NCBI GenBank assembly: GCA_963575745.1 | Contig: CAUYUJ010003594.1 | Location: 1 to 64,000, forward strand | Direction of reading: 5' to 3' | DNA from: Prorocentrum cordatum | Lineage: Eukaryota; Sar; Dinophyceae; Prorocentrales; Prorocentraceae | DNA: 64,000 nucleotides | In this document: positions 1 through 11,199 of the stretch, piece by piece | How positions within the stretch are numbered: position 1 is the stretch's first letter | Layout of the letters: every line of letters starts with the position of its first letter | Program-made: the position numbers and the translations under genes | Notes under the pieces: model-generated | Told to the model about the DNA's origin: nothing | The model's database searches: none | Seen by the model: the letters and a program-made list of their open reading frames with translations, nothing else

Positions 1-1250
1 GGGGCCGTCTTGGGGCCTCTTGGACCGTCTTGAGGGTTTCTTGGGCCTTTCTGGAGCGCTCTTGGGCAGTCTCTGAGCGGTCTTGAGGGTCTCTCGGGCC
101 ATCTTGGGGTGATCTTGGGGGCCTCGTGGACCGCCTTGAAGGGTGTGAAAAACGAAGAGGCGGATATGTTAAACATGCGCGCTTTCCTAAGGGAGTGGGG
201 CGATTTTTGCTTGTGGGAGCCCTCTCGGGACGCCGCTAAGGGACCTCTTGGGGCGTCTTGAAGGCCTGTTGGGCCGTCTTGAGGCCATCGTAAGCGCTTG
301 GGGGTGATATTTCGGCGTCTCCCGGCTTTCTTGGACCGTCTGGGGGGTTTCTCGGGCCCCTCTTGGTTTGATTTGGAGCCCTCCTGGGCTCCGAAAAAGA
401 GTTCTTGAGGGTTTCTTGGGCCTTTTTGGAACGCTCTTGGGCCGTCTTTGAGCGGTCTAGAGGGTCTCTCGGGCTGTCTTGGGGTGATTTTGGGGGCCTC
501 TTGGACCGCCTTGACAGGTATGAAAGACGAAGAGGCGGATATGTTAAATATGCAAGTTTTCCTAAGGGACATGGGACGATTTTTGCAAGTGGGAGCCCTC
601 TTGGGGCGCCGCTTAGGGGCCTCTTCGGGACGTCTTGGGGCGTCTTGAAGGCTTGTTGGGCCGTCTTGAGGCCATCGTAGGCGCTTGGGAGTGATATTTC
701 GGCGTCTCCCGGCTCTCTTGGACCGTCTGGAGGGCTTCTCGGGCCCCTCTTGGTTTGATTTGGAGCCCTCCTGGGCTCCGAAAAAGAGTCTCTGAGGGTT
801 TCTTGGGCCTTCTTGGAGCGCTCTTGGGCCGTCTTTGAGCGGTCTTGAGGGTCTCTCGGGCCGTCTTGGGGTGATCTTGGGGGCCTCTTGGACCGCCTTG
901 AAAGGTGTGAAAGACGAACAGGCGGATATGTTAAAAATGCACGTCTTCCCCAAGGAATGGGACGATTTGTGCTTTTGGAGCCCTCGTGGGGCGCCGCTTG
1001 GGGACCTCTTGGGGCGTCTTGAAGGCCTGTTGGGCCGTCTTGAGGCCATCGCAGGCGCTTGGGAGTGATATTTCGGCGTCTCCTGGCTTTCTTGGACCGT
1101 CTGGGGGGTTTTTCGGGCCTCACTTGGACCGTTTGGAGCCCTCCTGGGCCCCGAAAAGGGACCTTGCCGGGAGTCTGCCGGGGGTCTGCCGGGAGTCAGC
1201 CGGGACCTTGTCGGGACCCTTCCGGGGCACTTTTCGTCCGGGGACCCCCA
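1..1250. repeat. CTTGG-phased satellite, three ~375-387 bp units
   Basis: The whole stretch is built of variants of CTTGGGGCC / CTTGGACCGT / CTTGAGGGT spaced about 10-12 bp apart. A higher-order unit is visible: the phrase GGACCGCCTTGA followed by GGCGGATATGTTAAA occurs at about 128, 503 and 890, giving periods of 375 and 387 bp. Long open frames here (both strands) come from the stop-poor composition, and the unit length is not a consistent multiple of three. I regard it as non-coding. Confidence 0.85.
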
Positions 1251-1559
1251 GGGCCCGCCCCGCGCGCGCGAATTAGAAATTTTGTTGAGCAGTTACCGGA
1301 GATCTTAGCACGCCTCTGGCCCGTTGGGCCGGCGAATTGTCTGGATGCCCATCCAGGGCTGCGCTCAGGAAATAGGGGCAGAGATCAAGGATGATGGACT
1401 GGAGAGGACGGAGTGTGATGGAGGCAGAGGAAAGCGGGCGGGGGGAGGACGGATGTTGCAGGGGGTCGAGGGAGGATGGGAAGGAGTAGCGACGTGGAGA
1501 GATCGAGAACGGTGAACGGGAGTTCGACCAGATGGCGGAGGAGAAAAAGGAAGAGGGGG
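1251..1559. other. Unique sequence, no gene recognised
   Basis: Transition from the satellite into G-rich sequence. Short open frames exist, but none has a recognisable motif or plausible exon borders. Confidence 0.5.
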
Positions 1560-1735
1560 GAAAGTGAGGAGGAGGAGGAGGAGGAGGAGGAGAAGGAGGA
1601 GGAGTGAGGAGTGAGGAGTGAGGAATGAGGAGTGAGGAGTGAGGAGGAGGATGAGGATGAGGATGAGGATGATTGATGAGGTGAGGAGTAGGAGGAGAGA
1701 GGAGGAGGGAGGAGGAGGAGGAGGAGGAGGAGGAA
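1560..1735. repeat. Purine microsatellite (GGA)n with GTGAGGA heptamers and GGATGA hexamers
   Basis: (GGA)n at about 1566-1600 grades into GAGTGAG/GTGAGGA heptamers near 1600-1650, then GGATGA and again GGA. The heptamers resemble the TAGTGAG array at 49.8-51.4 kb. Poly-Ser/Leu/Pro reverse-strand frames here are artefacts. Confidence 0.9.
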
Positions 1736-1911
1736 CACTACTAATAGTAGTCACCATAATAACATGAGCCATACCAGGAATACTGGCATCAAAACGAATA
1801 ACAATATCATTACTAGTAGTAATAATAAGTTCACGAAGAAGATTAATCGTTACATGAAGAATAATATCTGTACTGTTAAGAATCGTATTCTGATTATTTC
1901 TAATAAAAGGA

Positions 1912-1971
1912 GGAGAGGAGGAGGAGGAGGAGGAGGAGGAGGAGGAGGAGGAGGAGGAGGAGGAGGAGGAA
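1912..1971. repeat. (GGA)n microsatellite directly 5' of a dispersed element
   Basis: About 20 GGA units immediately precede the dispersed element at 1972. The second copy of that element (45.7 kb) also starts right after a GGA tract, so the microsatellite may be part of the element or its target. Confidence 0.9.
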
Positions 1972-2653
1972 GAGGACCAGTGCCAACCCAGGAGTCATCA
2001 ACGATGTTGGAATAAACCCTCCTTCCAAACTCCCCCTCAATAGGCCCCACGCGCGGTCCATTTCCATCGAGGGAACTGCCTCGTTGGAAGACAACCGGTT
2101 GAAGACCCTGCATTCTTCTCGGGATACCAGCGTTACGGATCAACCTGATTGTTGCGTCTTGACGATTCTGAATCGTAGCATAACGCCATTCTTTGGACGT
2201 CAACATCGCGAACCAACGTAACCGTTGCACCCGCATAACCCAGAATCCTTCCAACCCTCCATTTCTGGTACGTTGGTCATGGGAATCCGTGATTTTTCTT
2301 CAAAGGATTTTAACGAATGTGCGCGGCGCTAAGGCGAGAGCCACATTTTGGAAAGGAACCGCCCTCAATCTGTGAAGCTCTTGCACATCTTGAAAACAAC
2401 TGTGCGCGGCGCTAAGGCGAGAGCCATGTTTTACAAATGGTTCACCCTCAATCCGTGAAACTTTTGTAAGTTGTAAAACGAATGTGCGCGGCGCTATGGC
2501 GAGATCCACATTTTGAAAACGACCCGCCTTTCACCTGTGAAGCTGTTGGCTTCAGAGTCATAAACGGTGAGGACGTCTCAGGCAAAACGCCCGGTCCGCC
2601 CTAAAAACTGGCCTCGGGGTGCGACAGGGAGAAAGTTATTTGTAAGGAAAAGG
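1972..2653 (+). mobile_element. Dispersed repeat element, copy 1 (internal ~82-bp tandem repeat ×3)
   Basis: Shares its order of unique phrases with 45715-46635: a 5' part containing ACCAGTG and ATCAACGATGTTG, CGTTGGAAGAC, TGTTGCGTCTTGAC, then tandem units with GTGCGCGGCGCTA..GGCGAGAGCCAC (starts near 2318, 2401 and 2484), and a 3' end with CGGCCTCGGGGTGCGACAGG-like sequence and TAAGGAAAAGG. It has no credible ORF, so a non-autonomous element is likely. Orientation is given relative to copy 2. The class (SINE, other) is unknown. Confidence 0.75.
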
Positions 2654-2654
2654 T

Positions 2655-2890
<236 letters not shown>

Positions 2891-3420
2891 GGCTCGGAGT
2901 AGGAGGAACGATGACGAAAAGAACAGTGAGGTCGAGGCGCAGGGGAAACCGAGGATGAAGGCCCCCCATACACCACCCCAGAATCCCCTTTCGGGGCCCC
3001 AGGACGGTCAACAGTGGGATATTGTTCTCCCGGGGAAAGCTCTCGGGTCGTCTGGGTCCCGTTTTTTCCTCAGGACCCACTTCCCTGACGCCCAGTCGCC
3101 ATCAGGAGAGGACACGATGGGTGTCCCAGGGTGTACGGAGACCAGCGCCTCCGATGTCTTGTCTGTTTCAATACGTGGGCCCCAGAGGTCTCGATACTTT
3201 GCCTGGAGGCAGCTGTTCGTCCCTGGTCCATGCCAGATGGCCCCGGGTCCCGGAAGTGGCCCCCGGCGGCCGACGAAGTCAGTCCGCACGACGCCTGGGC
3301 TTTTTCGGTGGCAGAGGCCTGCCACGGAGGAACGCACAGATGGGGGAGGCTGCAGGGGGGATGCGTAGATGCGCACATTTCTGCAAGTCGCATCGCCTGG
3401 TCTGCTTCGCGTCCCGCTGC
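2891..3420. other. No gene recognised; possible intron 5' of the next exon
   Basis: Mixed-composition sequence. A short phrase around 3310 (GTGGCAGAGGCCTGC) recurs at 3431-3445 at the start of the Cys-module exon, so a partial exon duplication or a repeated acceptor region is possible. Confidence 0.4.
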
Positions 3421-3860
3421 AGAGAGCTCCGTGGCAGAGGCCTGCGCCTTCTACTGCATCTTCCACGTGTCGGACTGGGGGGCCAAGTGCGACTGGTCCG
3501 GCTGCGGCGGCTGCGAGCGGTGCGGGGCCCCGGCGCCCGCCAGGAGCGGCGAGGAGCCCCCCGCTTCGGCGGAGCCCGAGGCGTGCTACGACACCTCGGA
3601 GGGTGAGCCCTGCTACCGCGCCATCCAGTGGGCGATGAGCAAGGCGGGGGGGGGCGCCAGCTGCGTATTCCTTCACCGATCCCCTGGCTGAGCCGATCCA
3701 CGGCCGTGGGGTCGGTGTGCGGGCCTTCCTGGACAAGCCAGGCGGGCGTCTGCACTGGCCCCGGGCCGGGTGTGAGAGCCTGGGCAGGGCCGGTGCGGGC
3801 ATACGGATGCCGCCGTCCCACGAGGGCGTGCCGCAGCACCCCGAGTGGTACAGGGACCAG
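3421..3860 (+). CDS. Cys-rich module protein, internal exons (partial gene)
   Basis: Two exons are inferred: about 3421-3643 and 3825-3860 or slightly beyond. Exon 1 follows a CTGCAG acceptor and encodes one C-x3-C-x6-W-x3-C-x4-C-x2-C-x2-C module (CAFYC to CERC, about 3442-3522). That spacing is identical to the seven modules in the gene at 54-58 kb. It is followed by an acidic linker and CYRAIQWAMSK. The intron 3644-3824 (181 nt) begins GC and ends AG. Removing it joins MSK to GVPQHPEWY (HPEWY at 3837-3851). From general knowledge, Cys module then CY..WA...G...HPEWY then a DFQ...C.PC segment is a recurrent layout of dinoflagellate-expanded proteins; their function is not established. Neither the start nor the end of the gene is visible. 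A matching DFQ..C..PC exon lies at 22.97 kb, so the gene either continues over a very long intron or has been broken up. Confidence 0.6.
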
Positions 3861-3869
3861 GGGGAGCAG

Positions 3870-4434
3870 AACTGCCTTGGGCCCCTCGCGCCGCGGAACA
3901 TTCGCGACATCATGTTTTTGCAATTTTTCAGCCTTTGGGTACCCGGCCCTGGTCCCGTCGGAAAACAACTCCAGAAGAAACAACTGACCTCCAGGGGGGT
4001 TCAGGCTATGAGCAAATCACGGCGTCGAGGGTCTAGGAGGGGTTGGGGAGTTGGGTCGCCCACTCGCGTTCCGCGCCTTCGCGGTCTGGCCAAGAGAGTT
4101 ACTCTTCTCCAGATAGTTTCAGCAACATCGCGAAGCGCGAAGTGCGACAGCTAGGCAGCTGCAGCACGTCTACCCTGCATCCCTGTCCGTTCTGACCATC
4201 TTTGGTCAACTGCTTGGGTCCTTGCCGCTCTGCCCTGTGTCCATGCCACCTTGTCACCCTGCCTTGCGTCCTTGCGTTCTTGTCGCCGTGCCTTTCCTGC
4301 TCTCTAGTTCGGCCGGGTGGCCACAATCTGCTTCGCGCGACAGCGTTCGTTTCTGCTGCCCGGCGCGTTCCTCGGTGCACAGGCGGGCCTGGGCGGCCCA
4401 GAGGGCCCGCGGCCGTTGCGAAGTTCCGCCCATT
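3870..4434. other. No feature recognised
   Basis: GC-rich sequence with CTTG-rich stretches at 4180-4310. Open frames on both strands lack motifs and contradict one another. Confidence 0.4.
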
Positions 4435-4545
4435 CCGGCGCAACTTATCACACCGTCACACGTTTTGTGCCCCAACGGGAGTTCCACCCACGGCATCAGT
4501 TGGTGCGTTCGCATGCCGCCGCCCGCTCATGACGGCACCCACACA
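4435..4545 (+). repeat. Isolated copy of the 88-bp minisatellite unit
   Basis: Contains TCACACGTTTTGTGCCCC, GGGAGTTCCACC and GGTGCGTTCGCATGCCGCC in the same order as the tandem units at 7185-7890. It is a solitary unit about 2.7 kb upstream of the array. Confidence 0.7.
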
Positions 4546-5984
4546 CACATTTTTGCGTCGGCGGCTAGGCAGAGTGATTGCGCTGGCGTTGGGGCGTTGG
4601 AAGATGAACGAAAGCGAATTCGACCACCATGCAGAGGGGGGAGGGAGGATGCGCCTGGCGACGGCGGGAGGGAGGAGGAAGCCAGGCCCGCCGGGGGGTG
4701 GGGCTCAGCGGCGGCGAGGCGGCGGCTGGAAGGGGGGGGAGCCAGCAAGGCGGGCTGCTGGCGGCAGGGCGCCCTGGGGGGAACAGTGCCCAGCGGAGGC
4801 TGGTGACGAAGGCGAATGCAAGAGTGCCAGTGGGCCGAGGGTGCCGAGGTCACACGTGACCTGCGAAGGCGACAGGGGGGCGGCGGCCAGAAAACCAGGC
4901 AATGCGGAGCGAGGCGGAGTGGGGCGCGGGCGGCAAGGCCAGCTCAGCTCCAAGGCAGGCGTGCGGCAGGAGAGCCGAAAGGTCCTGCTGGAGGTGAGAA
5001 CGGGGGGGGGCACCGAACTGGTGTACTTCAGGTAGACGGAGAACCCACGGCGAGGAGCCGGGCGGAGGGCTCAGAAGAGCGGCGCAGTCAGCAGCCGAGA
5101 CCGGCGTGGCCAAGATGGGGCACATCGAAGTGTAAGGCGCCAGGCGACTCCGAGCTGGGGGCGGCGGAGCGCGGGGCTCGGGGGGCGAGGAGCCAGAGCA
5201 GCCTCTGGTCCGCGGCACCCCAGGCGGGTGGCAGCGGATGCGGAACGAGAAAGCGCACCCTCCCGGATGGGAAGGCGGTGGGCGGGGCGTGGGCGGCAAG
5301 ACCAGCCCAGTGCCCAGAGCCCAGAGGGGCGGCGGGCGAGCCGGATGGCGGGCAGGCCGCAAGCAGGGGCAGCGAAAGCGAGCAGCCCCGACCAGGGGTA
5401 CTCTCACAGGCGCCGCCGGCCGAGGGCGGGCCGCGGAGCAACGCCAACCGGAAGGACTGGCGCCGCAGCGGGCGGGGCCACTAGGCGGTAGGCCGGAGGC
5501 AGGCAACAGGCTCCCGCCGCCAACAAAGGCCAGGGCGTCCCACGACCACTGGCGTGGAGGCAGGGGCGATGCCATGCGGGGCAGTCCAGCGCCCTGCGGG
5601 CGCGGGCGATGGAACGCACGCGGTTGCCGTCCCGGTGCCAGCAAGGCGACCGCCGCAGGGGCCGGGGGGAGGACATGTGCGCAGGTGGGACGAAGGGGGG
5701 GACGCACCGAACTGGTGCATTGTCAGTGAGATGTGAGCGGTCCGGCCCCTCGGGAGGGGAAGCTCTGGGGGATAGGCGAGTAACCGTGGGGGGCAGCAGC
5801 TCGACCCCAGTCAAGGCTTACGCTGCGGCGCGGTTGGGGTCGGCCGGGAGCCATGGGGCGCGGCTGGGAACGGCTCGGGCCGTTCTGGTTAGTAGCGGTT
5901 GGAGCTGCTGGGACGCCGCTGCCCGGAGTGTTCGTTGCTGGGCCAGGCATAATCGGCGCGCCGCTTGCCCTTCCCGTGTGGCTC
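4546..5984. other. Very GC-rich region without a recognised gene
   Basis: About 70% G+C. Long open frames exist on both strands, as expected at this composition, and none shows a conserved motif. The phrase CACCGAACTGGTG occurs at 5011 and 5705 after a G-run, suggesting a diverged ~700-bp duplication. Confidence 0.4.
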
Positions 5985-6262
5985 ACGGTCTTCTCCTTCC
6001 CCTTTGCCGAGCCCCGGCCCGTTGCCAGTTGATTTGGGCTCCCATCCTCCAGCATAGGTTGCGGACGTCGAAGTCAGCGTCGATGAGCTGGGCTGCGAAG
6101 TCTTCGCAGGCCTGCTCCCCCTTGGCAGCTGGGTCGTGCGGTGATCCCTGGCGCCCTGCCTGGTGGTCGCAGACGGCATTCAAGCCGATGACTAGCATGG
6201 GGCCGCGTTCCCGTTTGAGGCGATTGACGACCTCAGGCCAGATCTCCGTCCTTCTGGCGGTG
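5985..6262 (-). pseudogene. Endonuclease-like (EEP/APE type) retroelement remnant, degenerate
   Basis: The reverse frame reads RRTEIWPEVVNRL...GPMLVIGLNA, followed about 25 residues later by an amphipathic stretch (CEDFAAQLIDADFDVRNLC). This resembles the region around the Mg-binding GDxN motif of LINE-type endonucleases, with GLNA in place of GDFN. A stop lies just upstream and the frame is lost downstream, so this would be a dead fragment. The similarity is weak and rests on pattern only. The reverse strand from 6263 to 6940 stays open but is Pro/Arg-rich and unrecognised. Confidence 0.35.
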
Positions 6263-7184
6263 TAGTTTCAGACTGGATGTCAGTATGTGGCCTGTCGCGG
6301 CTTGTTGTGCAGCTAGTCATGTGGATTGTGGTGAGGGGTGTAGCGACCTGGCCGGTGGGCCGCTCGGTGGGCGCGGTCGGGTGAGTTCTTCCTCGTGTCC
6401 TTTGCGGGGGGAGAGGAGCAGGCGGGACGTGCACCATAGTCCGCTGGGTTCTGCGGGCTGCTCCCCGACGTGCGCTGGTGAATTGGGCGCGGGGGGGCAG
6501 CTTCGCCAAGGGTGCCACAACCTGCGTTGGTGACTGGCTCCTGTGAGGCGGGCGGCTGGGGGCCGCGAGCCCGAGCGGGGCTGGGCGGGCGGGGGCTGTT
6601 TGGGCCCGCGGGTGGCGGCTGCGCGGCTGCTGGTGGTCCAGTGCGCGGTTCGGCTCCGCTTGGGGCCGACGAGCCATCGGGGGTGGCCCGTGTTGTGGTC
6701 GTCCGTCCGTGCTTTGGAACCGCCAATCTTGTTGTGGATGGACCGTTGCCGTCTCCGTCCCGTCCGCGGGTCGTACCCGGCTAGCTGGGGCGCGTGCATG
6801 TCGTGGATGTTTACCGACTCAAGGTAGTTAGCCGACCAGCAGCTCCCGGCTGTACCGGTTGGGGTCTCGTCCTTTCTGATTTGCCTGCTGCCTGTACGCT
6901 GAGGTCGGGCCTGTCCCTCTACAGGAGGAACATTCAAAGATAATTAAACATAGCCTGGGGACGTTTTTTGTGTGATTATTTGGGGGTAATTTAGCATCTA
7001 TTTTTCATTTTTCGTCCCAAATCCGCCTGTAGGGGGACATGCCCGACCTAACGGTACGCGTCCCATAGATCAGCCATGCTGCGGTCGCCTGTGGGTGCGG
7101 GGTGATACCGCTGGCTGTGTAGGTAGCTGACGAGGTTAGCCAGCGCGGCGTGCTTGCCGTCACAAGCCGTGCGGAGCGAGGACA
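6263..7184. other. No gene recognised
   Basis: GC-rich to 6920, then a short AT-rich patch (6930-7010). The reverse-strand frames may be 5' remnants of the element at 5985-6262, but I see no domain. Confidence 0.35.
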
Positions 7185-7890
7185 CTCACAGACACGCTTC
7201 ACACGTTTCGAGGGCTCGCAGGGAACCCCACCCGCTGCGTTAGTGCGTTTGCATTCCGCCCCACCCATTTCGGCACATTGCTCGGACGTTTCGTGCCCGA
7301 ATGGGAGCTCCAACGACGCCGTCAATTGGTGCGATCGCATGCCGCCCCCTGCTTGACTCGGTACACCCTTCACACGCCTCGTGCCCCACAGAGAGCTCCA
7401 CGTATGGCGCCGATTGGTGCGTTCGCATGCCGCCCCCGCCTATTCTGGCACAGTCTTCGCACGTTTCATGCACCCAATGCGCCCAGACTGCGGCCCTAGT
7501 GGGTGCGTTTACATGCGGTCCTCACCGCTATTTCGGCACACCCCTCAACCGTTTACCGTGCCCCGCAGGAAGCATCACCTTGGGCCCCACTGCGTGCGTT
7601 CGAATGCCGCCATCGCTCATTGCGGCACACCCCTCACACGTTTCGTGCTCCACGGAGAGCTCCACCTACGGCCCCAGTTCCCAGTAGGAGGGCCCGCATG
7701 GCGGCGCCGCCCCTTTCCGCGCACCCTTCGCGAGAGTCGTGGCCCCAGTGGGAACTTCGCCTACGGACCCAGTGGGAGGGTCCGCATGGCGGCGTCGTCG
7801 ATTCCTGCACGCCCCTTACGAGGACTGTGACCCCCGCAATGCCTCGAGCTCCATTCGGTTCGCGGCGCGCTGCCCATGGGGAGGGTGCCA
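7185..7890 (+). repeat. ~88-bp degenerate minisatellite, about 8 units
   Basis: Anchor GCATGCCGCC (or close variants) falls at 7251, 7337, 7425, 7511, 7602, 7696 and 7784, giving periods of 86-94 bp. Each unit also carries TTTCGGCACAC, TCACACGTTTCGTGCCCC and a GAGCTCCAC..GG phrase. Short overlapping open frames are by-products. Confidence 0.85.
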
Positions 7891-8099
7891 CGCCCTGCGG
7901 TACTCGCAGCTCCATAGGCTTGGGCCCGTCGCCAGACTATCTGCGCTACTGCTATAAGCACATCTGCTTATGCAGTTTGTAGCATGTAGATATGTCTATG
8001 CATACGTGTATGTAGTTGTACGTAAATTTACTTGTGCGTATATTCTCCAGACAGTGCTTGCACTTAGGGTTTCTTGCTTGGCTTAACCATCTCGGGGTA

Positions 8100-8300
8100 G
8101 TGGCGGCTTTTGCGGGCGGTGCCGCCCGTCGCCGCCGTCGCCGTCGGCGTCGCTGTCGCCGCCGCTTGGGGCGAGTGGCGGCTTTCGCGGGCGGTGCCGC
8201 CCGTCGCCGCCGTCGCCGCCGTCGCCGTCGCCGCTGCTCGGGGCGAGTGGCGGCTTTTGCGTGCGGTGCTGCCCGTCGCTGCCGTCGCCATCGCATAGAT
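8100..8300. repeat. ~73-bp GCC/GTC-rich tandem repeat, three units
   Basis: GTGGCGGCTTT starts near 8100, 8175 and 8247 (periods 75 and 72). Each is followed by GCGGGCGGTGCCGCCCGTCGCCG and GCCGTC runs. GGCGGTGCCGCC is itself palindromic. Confidence 0.85.
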
Positions 8301-8345
8301 TCTCCTTTCTAAAAAGAGAATAAATTCTTGACGCTTCGCGTATCC
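8297..8345 (+). repeat. Truncated head of the 1.5-kb tandem element
   Basis: GATTCTCCTTTCTAAAAAGAG matches the unit heads at 9601, 11200 and 12673, but the rest of the unit is missing. A composite repeat follows directly. Confidence 0.7.
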
Positions 8346-8585
8346 CCACCAGCCCATCCAGAAACGACGCCCAGGCGAGTAGAGGTGATCATGGAAGCGG
8401 GGCAGCATACAGAGGAACAAGGGGCTGGGGAGGCCGTCGTACCCCAAAGCGGGTGGGAGGGATGGAGGAGAAGTCGGAGGCGGAAGAGGAGGAGGATGAT
8501 GAGGGTGGGGAGGGAGGAATGAGGAGGAGGAGGAGGAGGAGGAGGAATAGGCGGATGATGATGTTGATGTTGATATTGATGATGC

Positions 8586-8620
<35 letters not shown>

Positions 8621-8672
8621 GTGGTCTTGACGATGGTGATGGTGATGGTGATGGTGATGGTGATGGTGATGG

Positions 8673-8716
<44 letters not shown>

Positions 8717-9115
8717 GTGATGATGGTGATGGTGATGGTGATGGTGATGGTGATGGTGATGGTGATGATGAGGGGGAGGAGGAGGAGGATAAGGGCGATC
8801 AGAAGAGTCAAAGGCCTCTTGAATGCCTCGCGGAGTCTCTTGGGATGTCTCTTGGGATACTCTTTGAGGTCTCTTGGGGCGTCTTGGGGGCCTCTTGGCG
8901 GTCCCGGGAGCTTCTTGGACCGTCTTGGGTGCCTCGGGGGAGCCTCTTGGGACCTCTTGGGGGCCTCTTGGGGGTATTTTGGGGGACTCTTGGAGGCCTC
9001 TTGGGGCCTCCTGGTCGCCTCTTGGGGCCTCCTGGGCGCCTCTTGAGGCCCTCTTGGTGCGCTCTTGGGAGCCTTGGGAGCGCTCCTTGGAGGTGATCGA
9101 TCAAAGGAAGGGGGT
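8340..9115 (+). mobile_element. Composite dispersed repeat, copy 1: head + GGA + GAT + CTTGG tail
   Basis: The order is: a ~115-bp unique head (8340-8455, with CCAGCCCATCCAG and CGACGCCCAGGC), a purine/GGA tract (8460-8553), GAT/GGTGAT microsatellite (8555-8775), a second short GGA tract, then CTTGG-phased satellite with TGCCTCGCGG near 8824. The same order with a ~70% similar head is found at 58796-59835. No ORF is credible. Confidence 0.7.
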
Positions 9116-9600
9116 CCCCCAATTAGCCTCCCCCCTCGGGAGCCTCCCAAATCGGCCAAAACCCTAGTAAAACCGATGATTTTGGCTTCCTCGCCGGGGC
9201 CGTTTTGGACGCTCTAACTACCAGCGGCCCCCCCCCGTCCGAGTCCAGGGGAGGGGGTTAGGGGGAGGGGTAAACCCCTCCCCGAAGGGGATGAAGGAGG
9301 TTGGAAGAGGAAACTCCCGGAACCACCTACGCCCAGAGGGCTGGTGGGACTCTACCCCCCCCGGCGTTATCGGTCCCCCTCTCGGGTATGTAAATCACAT
9401 ATGATGATGACCACATGTCCATCCTAAATATGAAACCACCGTCTTGGGGCGCTCTTGAGACGCCCCCGAGGGCTCCACGGCGACCCCGGAGCGATATCTG
9501 TGCTTGGTCCCGCATGGGTTTTGCAAACCAAGTTGCGGGTGGGGGGGTGGGATGATTGCGCGAGCAGTGGAGTTGACAACTTCAACTTCGACAAGTGATT
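9116..9600 (+). repeat. Truncated pieces of the 1.5-kb tandem element
   Basis: 9345-9440 has the CTCTACCCCCCCC..GTTATCGGT and GTCCATCCTAAATATGAAA phrases of the unit head. 9515-9600 has the unit tail (TTTTGCAAACCAAGTTGCGG, GCGCGAGCAGTGGAGTTGAC). The hairpin-rich middle and the GTC array are absent. A perfect 10-bp hairpin (GGGGAGGGGT..ACCCCTCCCC) lies near 9264-9285. Confidence 0.7.
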
Positions 9601-10281
9601 GATTCTCCTTTCTAAAAAGAGAATAGACTCTACCCCCCCCTCGGATTTATCGGTTCCCCCTGGGATAGTATGATTTCATATATTTTCTGCACACTCGTCC
9701 ATCCTAAATATGAAATCATATCATCCCAGCTAGGCCGGTTCCCCCCCCCTGAGGTTCCCTTGTGAAAACACTATGCGGTGACATTTTTTGTTCTAACATA
9801 ACACTTTTTCACGAATCCCTTGAAACAGATGAGACGAAGTGCATGCGCGCGCGTCGTCGCGCGCGCATGCCGAAATCCTTCCAAAACCTTCGGTGCTGGA
9901 AGGATTTCGCAATCGAGTTTCCAAAACAACATACAAAAACAAAGGGTTTTTCAACACAGAGTTGCTAAAAAAGCTTCCGCGAAAACTCTTGCGAAATCTT
10001 GAGAAAACCACTGGTTTTTCAATATTTTCGCAACATGCTACCAAACGGGCTTCGCGCGCGCTCATGTCGAAACCTGTCGAACGCCCTTGCGCGTGTGCCG
10101 TTGCGAGAATCCCCTGCAAAAAATGGGACGAAATGCAGACGCGCGCGTCGTCGCGCGCGTATGCCGAAATCCTTCAAAACCCATCGGTTTCGGAAGGATT
10201 TCAAAATCGCGCGTCCAACGAACCTACAAAAACACAAGGTTTCACAACACGGATTTTCAACAAAAGCGTGCGCGCGCTCTT

Positions 10282-10319
<38 letters not shown>

Positions 10320-10526
10320 CTCCCTCCTCCCGCGTCGTTGTCGTCGTCGTCGTCGCCTACGTCGTCCTGCATCTTTCCTCGTGTTCGTCGTCGTCGTCCT
10401 CTTTGGCGTCGTGGTCGTTTCCGTCGTCGTTGTCGCCGTGGTCGTCCTTCCTTCTCCTCCCTCGTCGTCGTCGTCGTCGTCGTCCGTCGTCGGCGTCTCG
10501 TCGTCGTCCCTCCTATTTCGTCGCCG

Positions 10527-10558
<32 letters not shown>

Positions 10559-11199
10559 GTCGTCGTCGTCGTCTTCCCTCCTCCCTCGTCGTTGCCGTCG
10601 TCGGCGTCGCCGTCCTTCCTCCTTCTTCGTCGTTCGCGTCGTGGCCGTCCTCCCTCCTCCCTCGTCGTTGTCGTCGTTGTCGCCGTCGTCCTCTGTCCTT
10701 CCTCGTTGTCTTCGTTGGCGTCGTCGTCGTCGTCGTCGTCGGCGTCGTCGTCGTCGTTGTCATCGTCGTCGTCGTCGTCGTTTGCGTCGTTGACGTCGTC
10801 GTCGGTGTCGTCGTCATCGTCGTCGTCGGTGTCGTCATCGTCGTCGTCGTTGTCATCGTCGTCGTCGTTGGCGTCGGTGTCGTCGTCGTCGTCGGTGTCG
10901 TCGTCGGTGTCGTCGTTGTCGGCGTCGTCGAAGTCGTTGGAGACGTCGTCGGTGTCGTCGTAGTCGTTGTCGGCGGCGTTGTCATCGTCGTGGTCGCTGT
11001 CGTTGTCGGCGTCGCTGTTGTTGCCAAGTGCCATGTGGTACCCACCGTCACGGTCTTAAGAGATTTTACAAGCCAAGTTGCGGGTGGGTGGGTGGGATGT
11101 TTGCGCGAGCAGTGGAATGGACAACTCACTGCGAACAGGCATTAATTGTACCACATAGATTGCACCACATATATTGCACCGCATATATTGCGTTACATC
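9601..11199 (+). mobile_element. Hairpin/GTC tandem element, unit 1
   Basis: The unit consists of: (i) a head with GATTCTCCTTTCTAAAAAGAG, a C-run and GTCCATCCTAAATATGAAAT; (ii) two related ~310-bp half-units (from about 9800 and 10105), each with ACGAAGTGCA, a GCGCGCG-TCGT-CGCGCGC palindrome, a GAAATCCTTC..GAAGGATTTC hairpin and ACAAAAACACA..GGTTTC; (iii) a GTC array at 10284-11031; (iv) a tail with GCCAAGTGCCATGTGGTACC, CAAGTTGCGGGTGGG and GCGCGAGCAGTGG. Both strands carry open frames, because the half-units are stop-poor and the array is a trinucleotide repeat. No known domain is seen. Confidence 0.85.
10284..11031. repeat. Long GTC/GAC trinucleotide array (unit 1; homologues 11897-12545 and 13348-14045)
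   Basis: GTC repeats with interspersed GCC, CTCC and GTT. Read on the minus strand all three arrays open with MALG followed by Asp-rich residues, and a second frame opens TVGT.WHLATT followed by Thr-rich residues. This conservation may only reflect recent duplication. Confidence 0.9.

Noticed and set aside
4202-5729. Several 150-285 codon ORFs on both strands
   Set aside because: At about 70% GC stops are rare; frames overlap on both strands and none has a recognisable domain or consistent exon borders.
8456-9159. 197-codon forward and 256-codon reverse frames
   Set aside because: They run through GGA, GAT and CTTGG repeats of the composite element.
9839-10963. 374-codon forward frame in the 1.5-kb element (and its homologue at 11395-12483)
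   Set aside because: Other frames and the opposite strand are equally open, the second half is GTC repeat, and the third unit keeps only part of the frame. Treated as repeat unless codon-level constraint is shown.
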